Source of the DNA: Rhodospirillales bacterium
GTDB lineage: Bacteria; Pseudomonadota; Alphaproteobacteria; Rhodospirillales; JAPHTL01
DNA length: 7,640 bases
Direction of reading: 5' to 3'
Assembly (NCBI GenBank): GCA_026193355.1
Contig: JAPHTL010000324.1
Coordinates: 1 to 7,640 of the forward strand
Within the stretch, counting starts at the first letter, position 1, and every line of letters starts with the position of its first letter. The notes below the pieces were generated by a model that was given only the letters and a program-made list of their open reading frames with translations, searched no databases and was not told the origin of the DNA. Made by a program: the position numbers and the translations under genes. Shown in pieces: positions 1-5,442 of the stretch.

Positions 1-375
1 CCGGGACTCGACGGGCATTCCAACGGCGCGGAACAGATCGCGCTGCGCGCCCGCGAAGTCGGTATGGATGTATCCTACGAAGGTATCCGTCTGTCTCCGA
101 CAGCGGTCGTCGAGGCGGCGGTTGCGGACAATGCCGATGTGGTCGGCCTTTCGATCCTTTCAGGATCGCATATCCCGCTCGTCACCGAAGTGATTGCTGG
201 CCTCAAGTCTGCGGGAAGGAGCGATATTCCCGTTGTCATCGGCGGGATCATCCCGTCCGAGGACAAGGATCGCCTGATCGAAATGGGTGTGGCCGGCGTT
301 TACACGCCGAAGGACTTCGACCTCGACGCCATCATGGCCGACATTGCAAGGCTGGTTGCGAAAAACGCCGGGTGA
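1..375 (+). CDS. ecm: Ethylmalonyl-CoA mutase, C-terminal cobalamin-binding domain (5' end outside window)
   Basis: This is the last 124 codons of an adenosylcobalamin-dependent acyl-CoA mutase; the reading frame is already open at base 1. The visible part is the B12-binding Rossmann-like domain. It has the DxHxxG motif at visible residues 4-9 (D4, H6, G9; H6 is the lower axial cobalt ligand), a LSILSGSH segment and a VVIGGIIP loop. The wording around these (GLDGHSNGAEQIA, YEGIRL, VYTPKDFDLDAIM) is typical of ethylmalonyl-CoA mutase (Ecm/MeaA) rather than methylmalonyl-CoA mutase. Ecm converts (2R)-ethylmalonyl-CoA to (2S)-methylsuccinyl-CoA in the cytosolic ethylmalonyl-CoA pathway of acetyl-CoA assimilation. 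The stop is TGA at 373-375 and the next gene converges on it after 31 bases. The catalytic TIM-barrel domain is not visible, so another B12 mutase remains possible. Confidence 0.85.
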   Translation, partial: PGLDGHSNGAEQIALRAREVGMDVSYEGIRLSPTAVVEAAVADNADVVGLSILSGSHIPLVTEVIAGLKSAGRSDIPVVIGGIIPSEDKDRLIEMGVAGVYTPKDFDLDAIMADIARLVAKNAG

Positions 376-406
376 GGAAAATCAACCGAAAGCAGGAAAC
401 GCCCTG

Positions 407-868
407 TCAGACGGCATCCGGATCCGATTTCTTCGCGCCCGGAAACAGAACCTCAATCGACGAAACGGCGTCGCTGAGATCAAGGTTGGGGTTCTCGACG
501 CGTGGCTCCATCGTTTCCACAAGATATTTGGCAACCCCGTTCCTGTAGGGCTCCAGAACCGTCGACCAGGTGGCGTACAGGCCGCCGTGCACCGAATATT
601 CACTGATTTCCTTGTCGCGCAGGCAGCGCTCCAGCGCCTCGCCCACATCCGAAGATACCCCGACCCAAACCCATTCAGGACGGACGCCGCCGTGCCAGAT
701 GACGTAAACGCCACCGACCTTCAGCGCCGCCGAATCGGTATCAATCAGAGCCAGCTTTCGGTAGCGCCCATCCGGGCCACGTTCCCAATTCGGGTCAATT
801 GGGCCGTGAAAGGGCGACTGCTCCGCTGGTGCGCCTTTCGAGCGTTTGAACAACCCCAGAAGGGACAT
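407..868 (-). CDS. Uncharacterised 153-residue protein with a degenerate GIY-YIG-like core
   Basis: I do not recognise a named gene. The protein is soluble, with no signal peptide or membrane helix. A short basic N-terminus (FKRSKG) leads into a core at about residues 50-127: GGVYVIWHGG (52-61), then WVWVGVSSDVGEALERCL (67-83), then VAKYLVETMEPRVEN (112-126). The order GVY, VGV, Arg-bearing helix, then L-x(5)-P-x-x-N-type end resembles the GIY-YIG fold. The position where GIY-YIG nucleases carry the catalytic Glu appears to be Ala113, so if the fold is right the domain is probably not a nuclease; a binding role would be inference. Residues 128-153 are a loose polar tail. The ATG at 868 follows a weak GGGGGTG ribosome site. 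A promoter and two dyads lie upstream. The gene converges on ecm. Confidence 0.7.
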   Translation of the reverse strand: MSLLGLFKRSKGAPAEQSPFHGPIDPNWERGPDGRYRKLALIDTDSAALKVGGVYVIWHGGVRPEWVWVGVSSDVGEALERCLRDKEISEYSVHGGLYATWSTVLEPYRNGVAKYLVETMEPRVENPNLDLSDAVSSIEVLFPGAKKSDPDAV

Positions 869-895
869 CGAACACCCCCGACAAAATCACACCTT

Positions 896-915
896 CCGCC
901 GTCACATGACGGCGG
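896..915. promoter_or_regulatory. Perfect 9-bp inverted repeat in the leader of the 407-868 gene
   Basis: CCGCCGTCA (896-904) and TGACGGCGG (907-915) are exact reverse complements separated by CA. The element sits 28-47 bases upstream of the 868 start codon and just upstream of its ribosome-binding site. It could be a dimeric repressor operator or, in the transcript, a strong leader stem-loop. There is no adjacent T-tract, so it does not look like an intrinsic terminator on either strand. Confidence 0.5.
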
Positions 916-952
916 CAGGACTGGATACGAGAAACCGCGTAGCCAATTCCCG

Positions 953-981
953 ATTATCAGACCATATCACTTAACAGTCGG
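953..981 (-). promoter_or_regulatory. Sigma70-like promoter for the 407-868 gene
   Basis: Reading the minus strand, a -10 hexamer GATAAT (958-953, 5 of 6 matches) lies 17 bp from CCGACT (981-976, 3 of 6). The -10 is good and the -35 weak, which suggests an activator-assisted or modest promoter. The predicted start near 946 gives a leader of about 78 nt containing the 896-915 hairpin. Confidence 0.4.
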
Positions 982-985
982 TTAA
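971..985. promoter_or_regulatory. TTAAC-N5-GTTAA dyad over the -35 region
   Basis: TTAAC (971-975) and GTTAA (981-985) are perfect inverted half-sites with a 5-base spacer. They overlap the proposed -35 box of the 407-868 gene promoter, a common place for an operator. The arms are short and AT-rich, so chance is possible. Confidence 0.3.
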
Positions 986-1028
986 ACGGAGATATCTCGC
1001 CGAATCTACCGCTACCATGAATTGTTTG

Positions 1029-1050
1029 AAAATGGCCTTCTGTCAAGGCC
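1029..1050 (-). terminator. Rho-independent-type terminator of marR
   Basis: On the minus strand, GGCCTT-GACAG-AAGGCC forms a perfect 6-bp stem with a 5-nt loop (1050-1034), followed by A then TTTT (1032-1029). It starts 19 bases after the marR stop codon, so it is well placed to end that transcript. The stem is short and the T-tract brief, so efficiency may be moderate. Confidence 0.5.
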
Positions 1051-1069
1051 GCGCGGGACGCACCCGGAT

Positions 1070-1579
1070 TCAGGCCTGTCGCCCGCCCGGTATCAGACCA
1101 TTGATAAGACCAATCAGGAGGCCCTTTTCCTTCTTTGAAAGGTGGCCGGAGACCCTTTGATCGTGTTCCCGGACGATCCGCTCCAGAACCAGCAGCGTTT
1201 TTCCGCCTTCACGGGTCAGAACGATCGCATGGGAGCGCCGATCCACGGTTGAGGGTTCCCGCCGTATGAAATCCCGCTGCTCAAGATCGTTGATAACCGC
1301 CACCATGGTCGATCGCTCGACGCCGACAGCGCGGGCAAGCGCGGATTGACTCAGGCCCGGATTTTTACCAACCAGTTCCAAAATGCCAAATTGGCCGGGG
1401 GTGATCTGCCTGTCCGCCATGGCCGTCGCGAAATCACCGAAGACGGCGACCTGGGCGCGACGGATGTGATATCCGACGAGTTCAGGAAGAATCCCGAAGT
1501 CGATGTCCCCGTCCTCTCTGGCGCGACGACCTGCGCCCGCTTCGTCGGGCTTCGGGGCTGGTTTGGGGAATCGTTTCAC
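1070..1579 (-). CDS. MarR-family transcriptional regulator
   Basis: This is a winged-helix regulator of the MarR family, expected to act as a DNA-binding dimer, often released by a phenolic or acyl-CoA ligand. From the GTG start at 1579 it has 169 residues. After a charged, Pro-rich N-terminal extension of about 25 residues come the dimerisation helix, the helix-turn-helix (LSQSALARAVGV, then ERSTMVAVINDLEQRDFI) and a wing with the family signature DRRSH. I chose GTG 1579 because AGAAGGA (1590-1584) lies 4 nt upstream. The farther ATG at 1618 has no ribosome site and falls inside a promoter -10 box. If 1618 is used, the protein is 182 residues and gains an N-terminal CxxC. It is transcribed divergently from the methyltransferase-FAH pair, a common arrangement for a local MarR regulator and its target. 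The ligand is unknown. Confidence 0.9.
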   Translation of the reverse strand: MKRFPKPAPKPDEAGAGRRAREDGDIDFGILPELVGYHIRRAQVAVFGDFATAMADRQITPGQFGILELVGKNPGLSQSALARAVGVERSTMVAVINDLEQRDFIRREPSTVDRRSHAIVLTREGGKTLLVLERIVREHDQRVSGHLSKKEKGLLIGLINGLIPGGRQA

Positions 1580-1583
1580 GGAA

Positions 1584-1590
1584 TCCTTCT
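1584..1590 (-). promoter_or_regulatory. Ribosome-binding site deciding the marR start
   Basis: AGAAGGA on the minus strand lies 4 nt before GTG 1579. The upstream ATG at 1618 has nothing comparable, so this site favours the shorter MarR protein. Confidence 0.55.
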
Positions 1591-1608
1591 GCGCACATGT
1601 GGAACACT

Positions 1609-1637
1609 TTGAAACCATAGGAATTGTGCCCCATCAT
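1609..1637 (+). promoter_or_regulatory. Sigma70-like promoter for the methyltransferase-FAH operon
   Basis: TTGAAA (1609-1614, 5 of 6 matches to the -35 consensus) is separated by 17 bp from CATCAT (1632-1637, 4 of 6 matches to the -10). The predicted start near 1644 gives a leader of about 39 nt to the ATG at 1683. Its -35 overlaps the -10 of the opposing marR promoter by one base. Confidence 0.5.
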
Positions 1638-1642
1638 GTCCA
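1614..1642 (-). promoter_or_regulatory. Sigma70-like promoter for marR
   Basis: Reading the minus strand, TGGACA (1642-1637, 5 of 6) is 17 bp from TATGGT (1619-1614, 4 of 6). Initiation near 1607 would give a leader of about 28 nt before GTG 1579 and would exclude the ATG at 1618 from the transcript. An 8-bp palindrome CACATGTG (1594-1601) lies just inside the transcript start and could be part of an autoregulatory site. Confidence 0.5.
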
Positions 1643-1665
1643 GCAAGGCATTCGCCCCCGGCACG

Positions 1666-1674
1666 AGGAAGGAG
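1666..1674 (+). promoter_or_regulatory. Strong ribosome-binding site of the methyltransferase
   Basis: AGGAAGGAG ends 8 nt before ATG 1683. It decides the start: the frame is open upstream to 1503, but that stretch would overlap marR and its promoter. Confidence 0.75.
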
Positions 1675-1682
1675 CCCACCGG

Positions 1683-2225
1683 ATGACCGCCGAACTTTTC
1701 GCCCTGTCCCTTGCGCTTTTGGCGATCGCGGTGGTCCTTGTCTACACGATAAGAACCGGCGCGCCGCCAACACCGACATCACCGAAGGTCCGGCGGGCGC
1801 TGATCGATACCATCCCCCCCGTCGGCGGGGACGTCATCTGCGAACTTGGGGCGGGATGGGGAAGTCTCGCCTTTCCACTGGCCCGCCGTTTTCCCAAGAG
1901 CACTGTCATCGCCTATGAACTTTCCCCCCTTCCGTGGCTGTTCATCCACATCCGCCGCGCACTGTCCGGGCCAGAAAACCTGATCGTGCGCCATGCCGAC
2001 TTTCTGGGGGCGGATCTGGCAGATGCGGATATCGTTGTGTGCTATCTGGGCCGTACTGTCATGGAACGCCTGAAGCCGAAGCTTGAACGGGAGCTAAGGG
2101 ACGGATCGGTCGTCGTCAGCCACACATTCGCCATGACCGGCTGGACGGCGGAGAGCGAGAAGCGCGCCAACGATCTGTACGCAAGCCCCATACTGGTGTA
2201 TCGGATGCCACAAAATCGCAAATGA
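1683..2225 (+). CDS. Membrane-anchored class I SAM-dependent methyltransferase, FAM173/ANTKMT-like
   Basis: The 180-residue protein starts with one hydrophobic helix (about residues 5-23), then a short RTGAPPTPTSPKV linker and a compact class I methyltransferase domain. SAM-binding motif I is VICELGAGWG (51-60); the acidic residue closing the second strand is in AYELSPLPW (77-85); motif II-like VVCYLG is at 118-123; VVVSHTF at 143-149 follows KLERELRDG. The order (single helix, PTP linker, YE-x-P-x-W, KLEREL, then a V-S/A-x-x-F strand) resembles the FAM173 group, whose mitochondrial members methylate a lysine on ATP synthase subunit c or on the ADP/ATP carrier. Membrane anchoring with a cytoplasmic catalytic domain is predicted. 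The substrate in this organism is unknown. The FAH-family gene follows 15 bases downstream and is probably co-transcribed. Confidence 0.8.
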   Translation: MTAELFALSLALLAIAVVLVYTIRTGAPPTPTSPKVRRALIDTIPPVGGDVICELGAGWGSLAFPLARRFPKSTVIAYELSPLPWLFIHIRRALSGPENLIVRHADFLGADLADADIVVCYLGRTVMERLKPKLERELRDGSVVVSHTFAMTGWTAESEKRANDLYASPILVYRMPQNRK

Positions 2226-2240
2226 TAAATGAGGCCGCAC

Positions 2241-2945
2241 ATGGACTTCCCGTTTCCCCCCGCAGAAAGGCCAACCGTCGCAATCATTGGCGACGAGCGT
2301 CGCTTTCCCGTTGCCCGGATTTTCTGCGTCGGCCGCAATTACGCTGAACACGCGCGCGAAATGGGCGCCGACCCGGACCGCGAACCGCCGTTCTTTTTTG
2401 CAAAAACAGCCTGGGCGCTGGCGCCATGCAGCCGGGGTGGGGAAGGTGGCTGGTCCGTGCGGGTGACCTATCCACTGGCCACATCGGACCTGCACCACGA
2501 AGTGGAACTGGTCGCCGCCCTTGGGCCGGGGCCGGACGGTAAGGGTGTTTCCGTTTTTGGATTTGCGGTCGGCATCGATTTCACCCGACGCGATGTGCAG
2601 GCCGAGGCGAAGAAACTGGCCCGCCCATGGACAACCGGAAAATCTTTCATAGGCGCGGCGCCAATCGGACCCATCCTTCCCGTTTCCGCCTTTGGCCAGC
2701 CGGGCGATCGGGCAATTTCACTTTCCGTCAACGGCGAAGAACGCCAACGCGGGACCCTTTCCCAGATGATCTGGGGTGTCGAGGAGGTCCTTGAACACCT
2801 TGCCGGTTACGATGCGCTTATGCCCGGCGATCTGGTATTCACCGGAACGCCGGCCGGCGTCGGCGCGGTGGCCCCCGGTGACGTCCTGACTTGCATCGTT
2901 GAAAGCATGGAGCCGATTACCGTCACCGTTGACCCCAGGTCCTGA
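2241..2945 (+). CDS. Fumarylacetoacetate hydrolase (FAH) family protein
   Basis: This 234-residue single-domain enzyme belongs to the metal-dependent FAH superfamily (acylpyruvases, fumarylpyruvate hydrolases, oxaloacetate decarboxylases), acting on C-C bonds of 2-oxo acids in the cytosol. Landmarks are IFCVGRNYAEHAREMG (27-42), metal ligands in HHEVE (E87, E89), D113 in GIDFTRRD, the GKSFIGAAPIGPI segment (133-145) and the closing TGTPAGVGAVAPGD loop (201-214). Features such as TRRD-VQAEAK and RPWTTGKSF point to the fumarylpyruvate hydrolase/acylpyruvase side, but the substrate cannot be fixed. The usual KP after the FFF strand is KT here (K55-T56). I chose ATG 2241 because TGAGG precedes it by 6 nt; ATG 2229 would add four residues and lacks a site. 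The gene lies downstream of the methyltransferase and converges on the Sel1 gene, 10 bases away. Confidence 0.88.
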   Translation: MDFPFPPAERPTVAIIGDERRFPVARIFCVGRNYAEHAREMGADPDREPPFFFAKTAWALAPCSRGGEGGWSVRVTYPLATSDLHHEVELVAALGPGPDGKGVSVFGFAVGIDFTRRDVQAEAKKLARPWTTGKSFIGAAPIGPILPVSAFGQPGDRAISLSVNGEERQRGTLSQMIWGVEEVLEHLAGYDALMPGDLVFTGTPAGVGAVAPGDVLTCIVESMEPITVTVDPRS

Positions 2946-2955
2946 CAGGTAAAAC

Positions 2956-3801
2956 TTATCGGGATGGCGTTTGTGGTGATGGTGAAATTTTGGCCGGTTC
3001 CCAGCTGGCGATTCTTGCATCCATGAAGCGGCGTTCATCCGCGCTCAGGGCCGATGCGATATCACGGCGCTGTTGTTCCGCCCGGTTCCGCACGTCAGGC
3101 GCGCCGTGTCCAATGGCCAGCCCGTACCAGAAGTAGGCCTCCGCCGGGTCTTCCATGACGCCTTCGCCGCGCGCGTAAGCGCCGCCGAGGATAAGCATCC
3201 CCCGCCCATCGCCGAGATCGGCGCCCATCCGGAACAGTCTGGTTGCGCGGATACTGTCCGCCGTCACCCCCTCACCACGATGGTACAAAAGCCCGAGATC
3301 GATGAAAGATGCGGCGACGCCAAGATCGGCCGCGGTGGCGAACAACCGGGCGGCCATTGCGAAATCACGCGGAACACCACGCCCCTCATAGCGTAGAATG
3401 CCCAGATAATGGGTCGACAATCCATGGCCGGCATCCGCGCCCAGACCGAAAAGTTCCGCCGCACGGCGGGCGTCGGGACGCACCCCATCCCCCATGTGGT
3501 ACATCCACGCCAGTTCGTAGGCGGCGGCGATCACCCCTTGCGCGGCAGCCATCGAAAACCAGCGCGCCGATTCGGGCGCGTTGGGTTCGACCCCCCACCC
3601 ATAACGATACATCCTGCCTATCTCGTACTGGGCGCGCGGGTTTCCGCCTTGCGCATCAGGCAGCAATTCCTTCAGGGCCAAAGGGTATTCGCCGCGCTGC
3701 AAGGCCGCCAGCCCCCTGGCAAAATCGGCCCGAACGGGATGAGCCGTCGCCAGAACAGCAGCAAGAACGACGGCAGGCGCAAGGATCGTCCGAAACCTCA
3801 A
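2956..3801 (-). CDS. Exported Sel1-repeat protein (TTG start)
   Basis: The 281-residue protein has a clean signal peptide: basic start (RFR), hydrophobic run through about residue 20, and likely cleavage after HPVRA (A25), so it is probably periplasmic. The mature part has a short TPR-like entry (26-53) and five consecutive 36-residue Sel1 repeats, at 54-89, 90-125, 126-161, 162-197 and 198-233. Each has the A-x-x-LG-x-x-Y-x-x-G-x-GV pattern and ends in an A-x-x-(x)G turn. A charged helix (237-268) and a polar Pro/Ser tail close it. Sel1 solenoids are protein-binding scaffolds; the partner is unknown. The start is TTG at 3801, overlapping the upstream ligase stop as TTGA. No ATG or GTG occurs in frame before the repeats, and the signal peptide supports TTG. 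GGGGG 7 nt upstream may serve as ribosome site. Translation is probably coupled to the ligase. Confidence 0.88.
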   Translation of the reverse strand: MRFRTILAPAVVLAAVLATAHPVRADFARGLAALQRGEYPLALKELLPDAQGGNPRAQYEIGRMYRYGWGVEPNAPESARWFSMAAAQGVIAAAYELAWMYHMGDGVRPDARRAAELFGLGADAGHGLSTHYLGILRYEGRGVPRDFAMAARLFATAADLGVAASFIDLGLLYHRGEGVTADSIRATRLFRMGADLGDGRGMLILGGAYARGEGVMEDPAEAYFWYGLAIGHGAPDVRNRAEQQRRDIASALSADERRFMDARIASWEPAKISPSPQTPSR

Positions 3802-5381
3802 TTTCCGACCCCCATCTGATCCGCGGCCAATTGCCGCAGGAGAAAACGCTGCACCTTTCCGGTCACTGTTCGTGGCAGTTCATCAAGGGGAAACACCCGA
3901 CGCGGGCACTTGTAGATAGACAAGGTTGCGGTGAGGTGTTCCTGAACTTCCGCCGCGAGGGCCGTCTGGTCGGCGTCATGGTCGGAAGGCACCATAAACA
4001 GCGACAGGCGGATCAGGCCATCGCTGTTTGGCACGCCGACAACGGCGGCGTCGGCAACGCCCGGGTGCAGCATGACCTCTTCCTCGATTTCCGAAGGGCT
4101 GACCCACTGGCCCGATATCTTGAGCATATCGTCGGAACGGCCCTGATGGTGGAAGTATCCGTCTTCATCCATGGCGAACATGTCACGTGTGCAGTACCAG
4201 CCATCGACAAAGACCTCTCCGGTCTTCTCGTCGTTGTTCCAGTAGCCCTTTGCGATGCTTCCCATGCGGACCCACAATACGCCGGGAACGCCCGGTTCGG
4301 TGATTTCCCCCATATCACCGGCAACCAGCCTGACCTCGGTGCCCGGCGTCGGACGTCCGCATGATCCCGGCAAGGGATCTTCCGGACGATTGGCAAGGAA
4401 AAGGAAGATCGTTTCGGTCGCCCCGATGGCCTCCATGATGCGCCTTCCGTTGACCCGCTCCCAACGGTCGAACAGCTTGGCAGGCAATTTCTCGCCCGAA
4501 GCGACAAAATGACGAACGGCGCGAAAGGCGTCGCTGGCCGCCGCCCCGTCCTGCAAAAGGTTTCGATAGAAGGTCGGAACGCTGAACATCACCGTCGGTC
4601 GGTGCCGTTCCACGATCTGCACGATCACATCCGAAGACGGCCACCCTTCATGCAGAATCGCCGCAGCCCCAAGGCGCAGGGCGCCGAAGAAGCAATGCCC
4701 GAGGGCAAAGGCGAAAAAAAGTTTTGAACTGCAAAACAGCCGGTCGCCGGGTCCCACACCAAGGACCTCGCCCAGATAGTGGTCGGCCGTCAGGACCGCG
4801 GCATGTTTATGAACGGTTCCCTTTGGCGCACCGGTCGTACCCGACGTGTACATCCAGAACGCCATATCGTCCGGATCGGCCTGCACGGCCTCGAATGCGT
4901 CCGGCATCCCCTTCATCAGCTGCGCAAGACTGTCATATCCCGGGACGTCGCGATCGGACACCACGACACGGGGCCGGCGTTCCAGACCGGCGACGGCCTC
5001 CTCATACAAAGGCAGAAAACGCCCGTCGAGCAGCAGCATGCCGCATGCGCTGTCTTCGATCACATAGGCCAGGTCGCGGGCGGACGCCCGCACGTTGAAG
5101 GCGACAGGAACCACCCCGGCCTTGATCGCGCCGAGATAGGCATAGATCAACTCCGGCCTGTCCAGCATGACGATAAGAAGCCGGTCCCCCGGTTTCAGGC
5201 CGGCATCGGCGCAGGCATTGGCGAAACGGTTCGACAGCGCGTCAAGCTCGCCGTAACTGACAACCTTCTCATTGGTGATGAGGGCGGGCGATTCGGCAAG
5301 GCCACGGCCCAGCGTCGGCGCCAGAATGGCCGTCGCCGCATTCATGCTTTCACCCGATGTCCTGTCCGACACAGCAGTCAC
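3798..5381 (-). CDS. AMP-forming acyl/aryl-CoA ligase, benzoate-CoA ligase family
   Basis: This 527-residue ANL-superfamily enzyme activates a carboxylic acid with ATP and transfers it to CoA in the cytosol. Visible core motifs are the phosphate loop YTSGTTGAPKGTVH (178-191), the aryl-pocket region SSKLFFAFALGH (218-229), GATET (320-324), the ribose-binding Asp in CTRDMF (397-402), the hinge GRSDDMLKISGQWVSPSEIE (414-433) and the catalytic Lys509 in PRTVTGKVQR. The KLFFAFALG segment, the hinge wording and total length match the benzoate/4-hydroxybenzoate-CoA ligase group, but the acid used cannot be read from sequence. The usual TGD is TRD here. I take GTG 5381 as start because AAAGGA lies 6 nt upstream; ATG 5345, 12 codons in, is the alternative. 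It shares TTGA with the Sel1 gene downstream. A promoter with a dyad over its -35 lies just upstream. Confidence 0.88.
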   Translation of the reverse strand: MTAVSDRTSGESMNAATAILAPTLGRGLAESPALITNEKVVSYGELDALSNRFANACADAGLKPGDRLLIVMLDRPELIYAYLGAIKAGVVPVAFNVRASARDLAYVIEDSACGMLLLDGRFLPLYEEAVAGLERRPRVVVSDRDVPGYDSLAQLMKGMPDAFEAVQADPDDMAFWMYTSGTTGAPKGTVHKHAAVLTADHYLGEVLGVGPGDRLFCSSKLFFAFALGHCFFGALRLGAAAILHEGWPSSDVIVQIVERHRPTVMFSVPTFYRNLLQDGAAASDAFRAVRHFVASGEKLPAKLFDRWERVNGRRIMEAIGATETIFLFLANRPEDPLPGSCGRPTPGTEVRLVAGDMGEITEPGVPGVLWVRMGSIAKGYWNNDEKTGEVFVDGWYCTRDMFAMDEDGYFHHQGRSDDMLKISGQWVSPSEIEEEVMLHPGVADAAVVGVPNSDGLIRLSLFMVPSDHDADQTALAAEVQEHLTATLSIYKCPRRVFPLDELPRTVTGKVQRFLLRQLAADQMGVGN

Positions 5382-5387
5382 GATGAA

Positions 5388-5393
5388 TCCTTT
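5388..5393 (-). promoter_or_regulatory. Ribosome-binding site for the ligase GTG start
   Basis: AAAGGA on the minus strand lies 6 nt before GTG 5381. It is the better site compared with the GGTG-like stretch before ATG 5345, and it decides the longer N-terminus. Confidence 0.5.
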
Positions 5394-5413
5394 CGCGCCA
5401 TCACACAGGCGTA

Positions 5414-5442
5414 ATCGTGTGTACCCCTTGACGGCAAGTCAA
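5414..5442 (-). promoter_or_regulatory. Sigma70-like promoter for the ligase-Sel1 operon
   Basis: Reading the minus strand, TTGACT (5442-5437, 5 of 6 matches) is 17 bp from CACGAT (5419-5414, 3 of 6, including the important A2 and T6). Initiation near 5407 leaves a leader of about 26 nt. I could not find a convincing promoter for the divergent aminopeptidase gene in the same 132-bp gap. Confidence 0.4.

Noticed and set aside
287..985. A 232-codon + strand open frame overlapping the end of ecm and the 407-868 gene
   Set aside because: It starts inside ecm in another frame and runs antisense through a protein with coherent composition and motif-like blocks; no ribosome site or domain supports it.
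1503..1682. Upstream extension of the methyltransferase to the first in-frame start
   Set aside because: It would overlap marR and both promoters, and the strong AGGAAGGAG site sits just before ATG 1683, giving a normal membrane-anchor N-terminus.
2391..2475. Compensated frameshift in the FAH gene, suggested by the odd KTAWAL/Gly-rich stretch
   Set aside because: Neither alternative frame restores the expected KP-A-D-A-L/V sequence, and the downstream metal site is in the original frame; similar-length loops exist in the family.
3309..4364. A 351-codon open frame on the + strand opposite the Sel1 and ligase genes
   Set aside because: It runs antisense across two well-supported genes, its translation is rich in Arg, Pro and His as expected of a GC-rich shadow frame, and it has no recognisable domain.
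4779..5414. A 211-codon + strand open frame opposite the ligase N-terminus
   Set aside because: It mirrors ligase codons and has no ribosome site or family signature.
5402..5422. CACAC/GTGTG imperfect dyad in the ligase leader
   Set aside because: The arms are 5 bp of simple alternating sequence with a 10-base spacer, so chance occurrence is likely.
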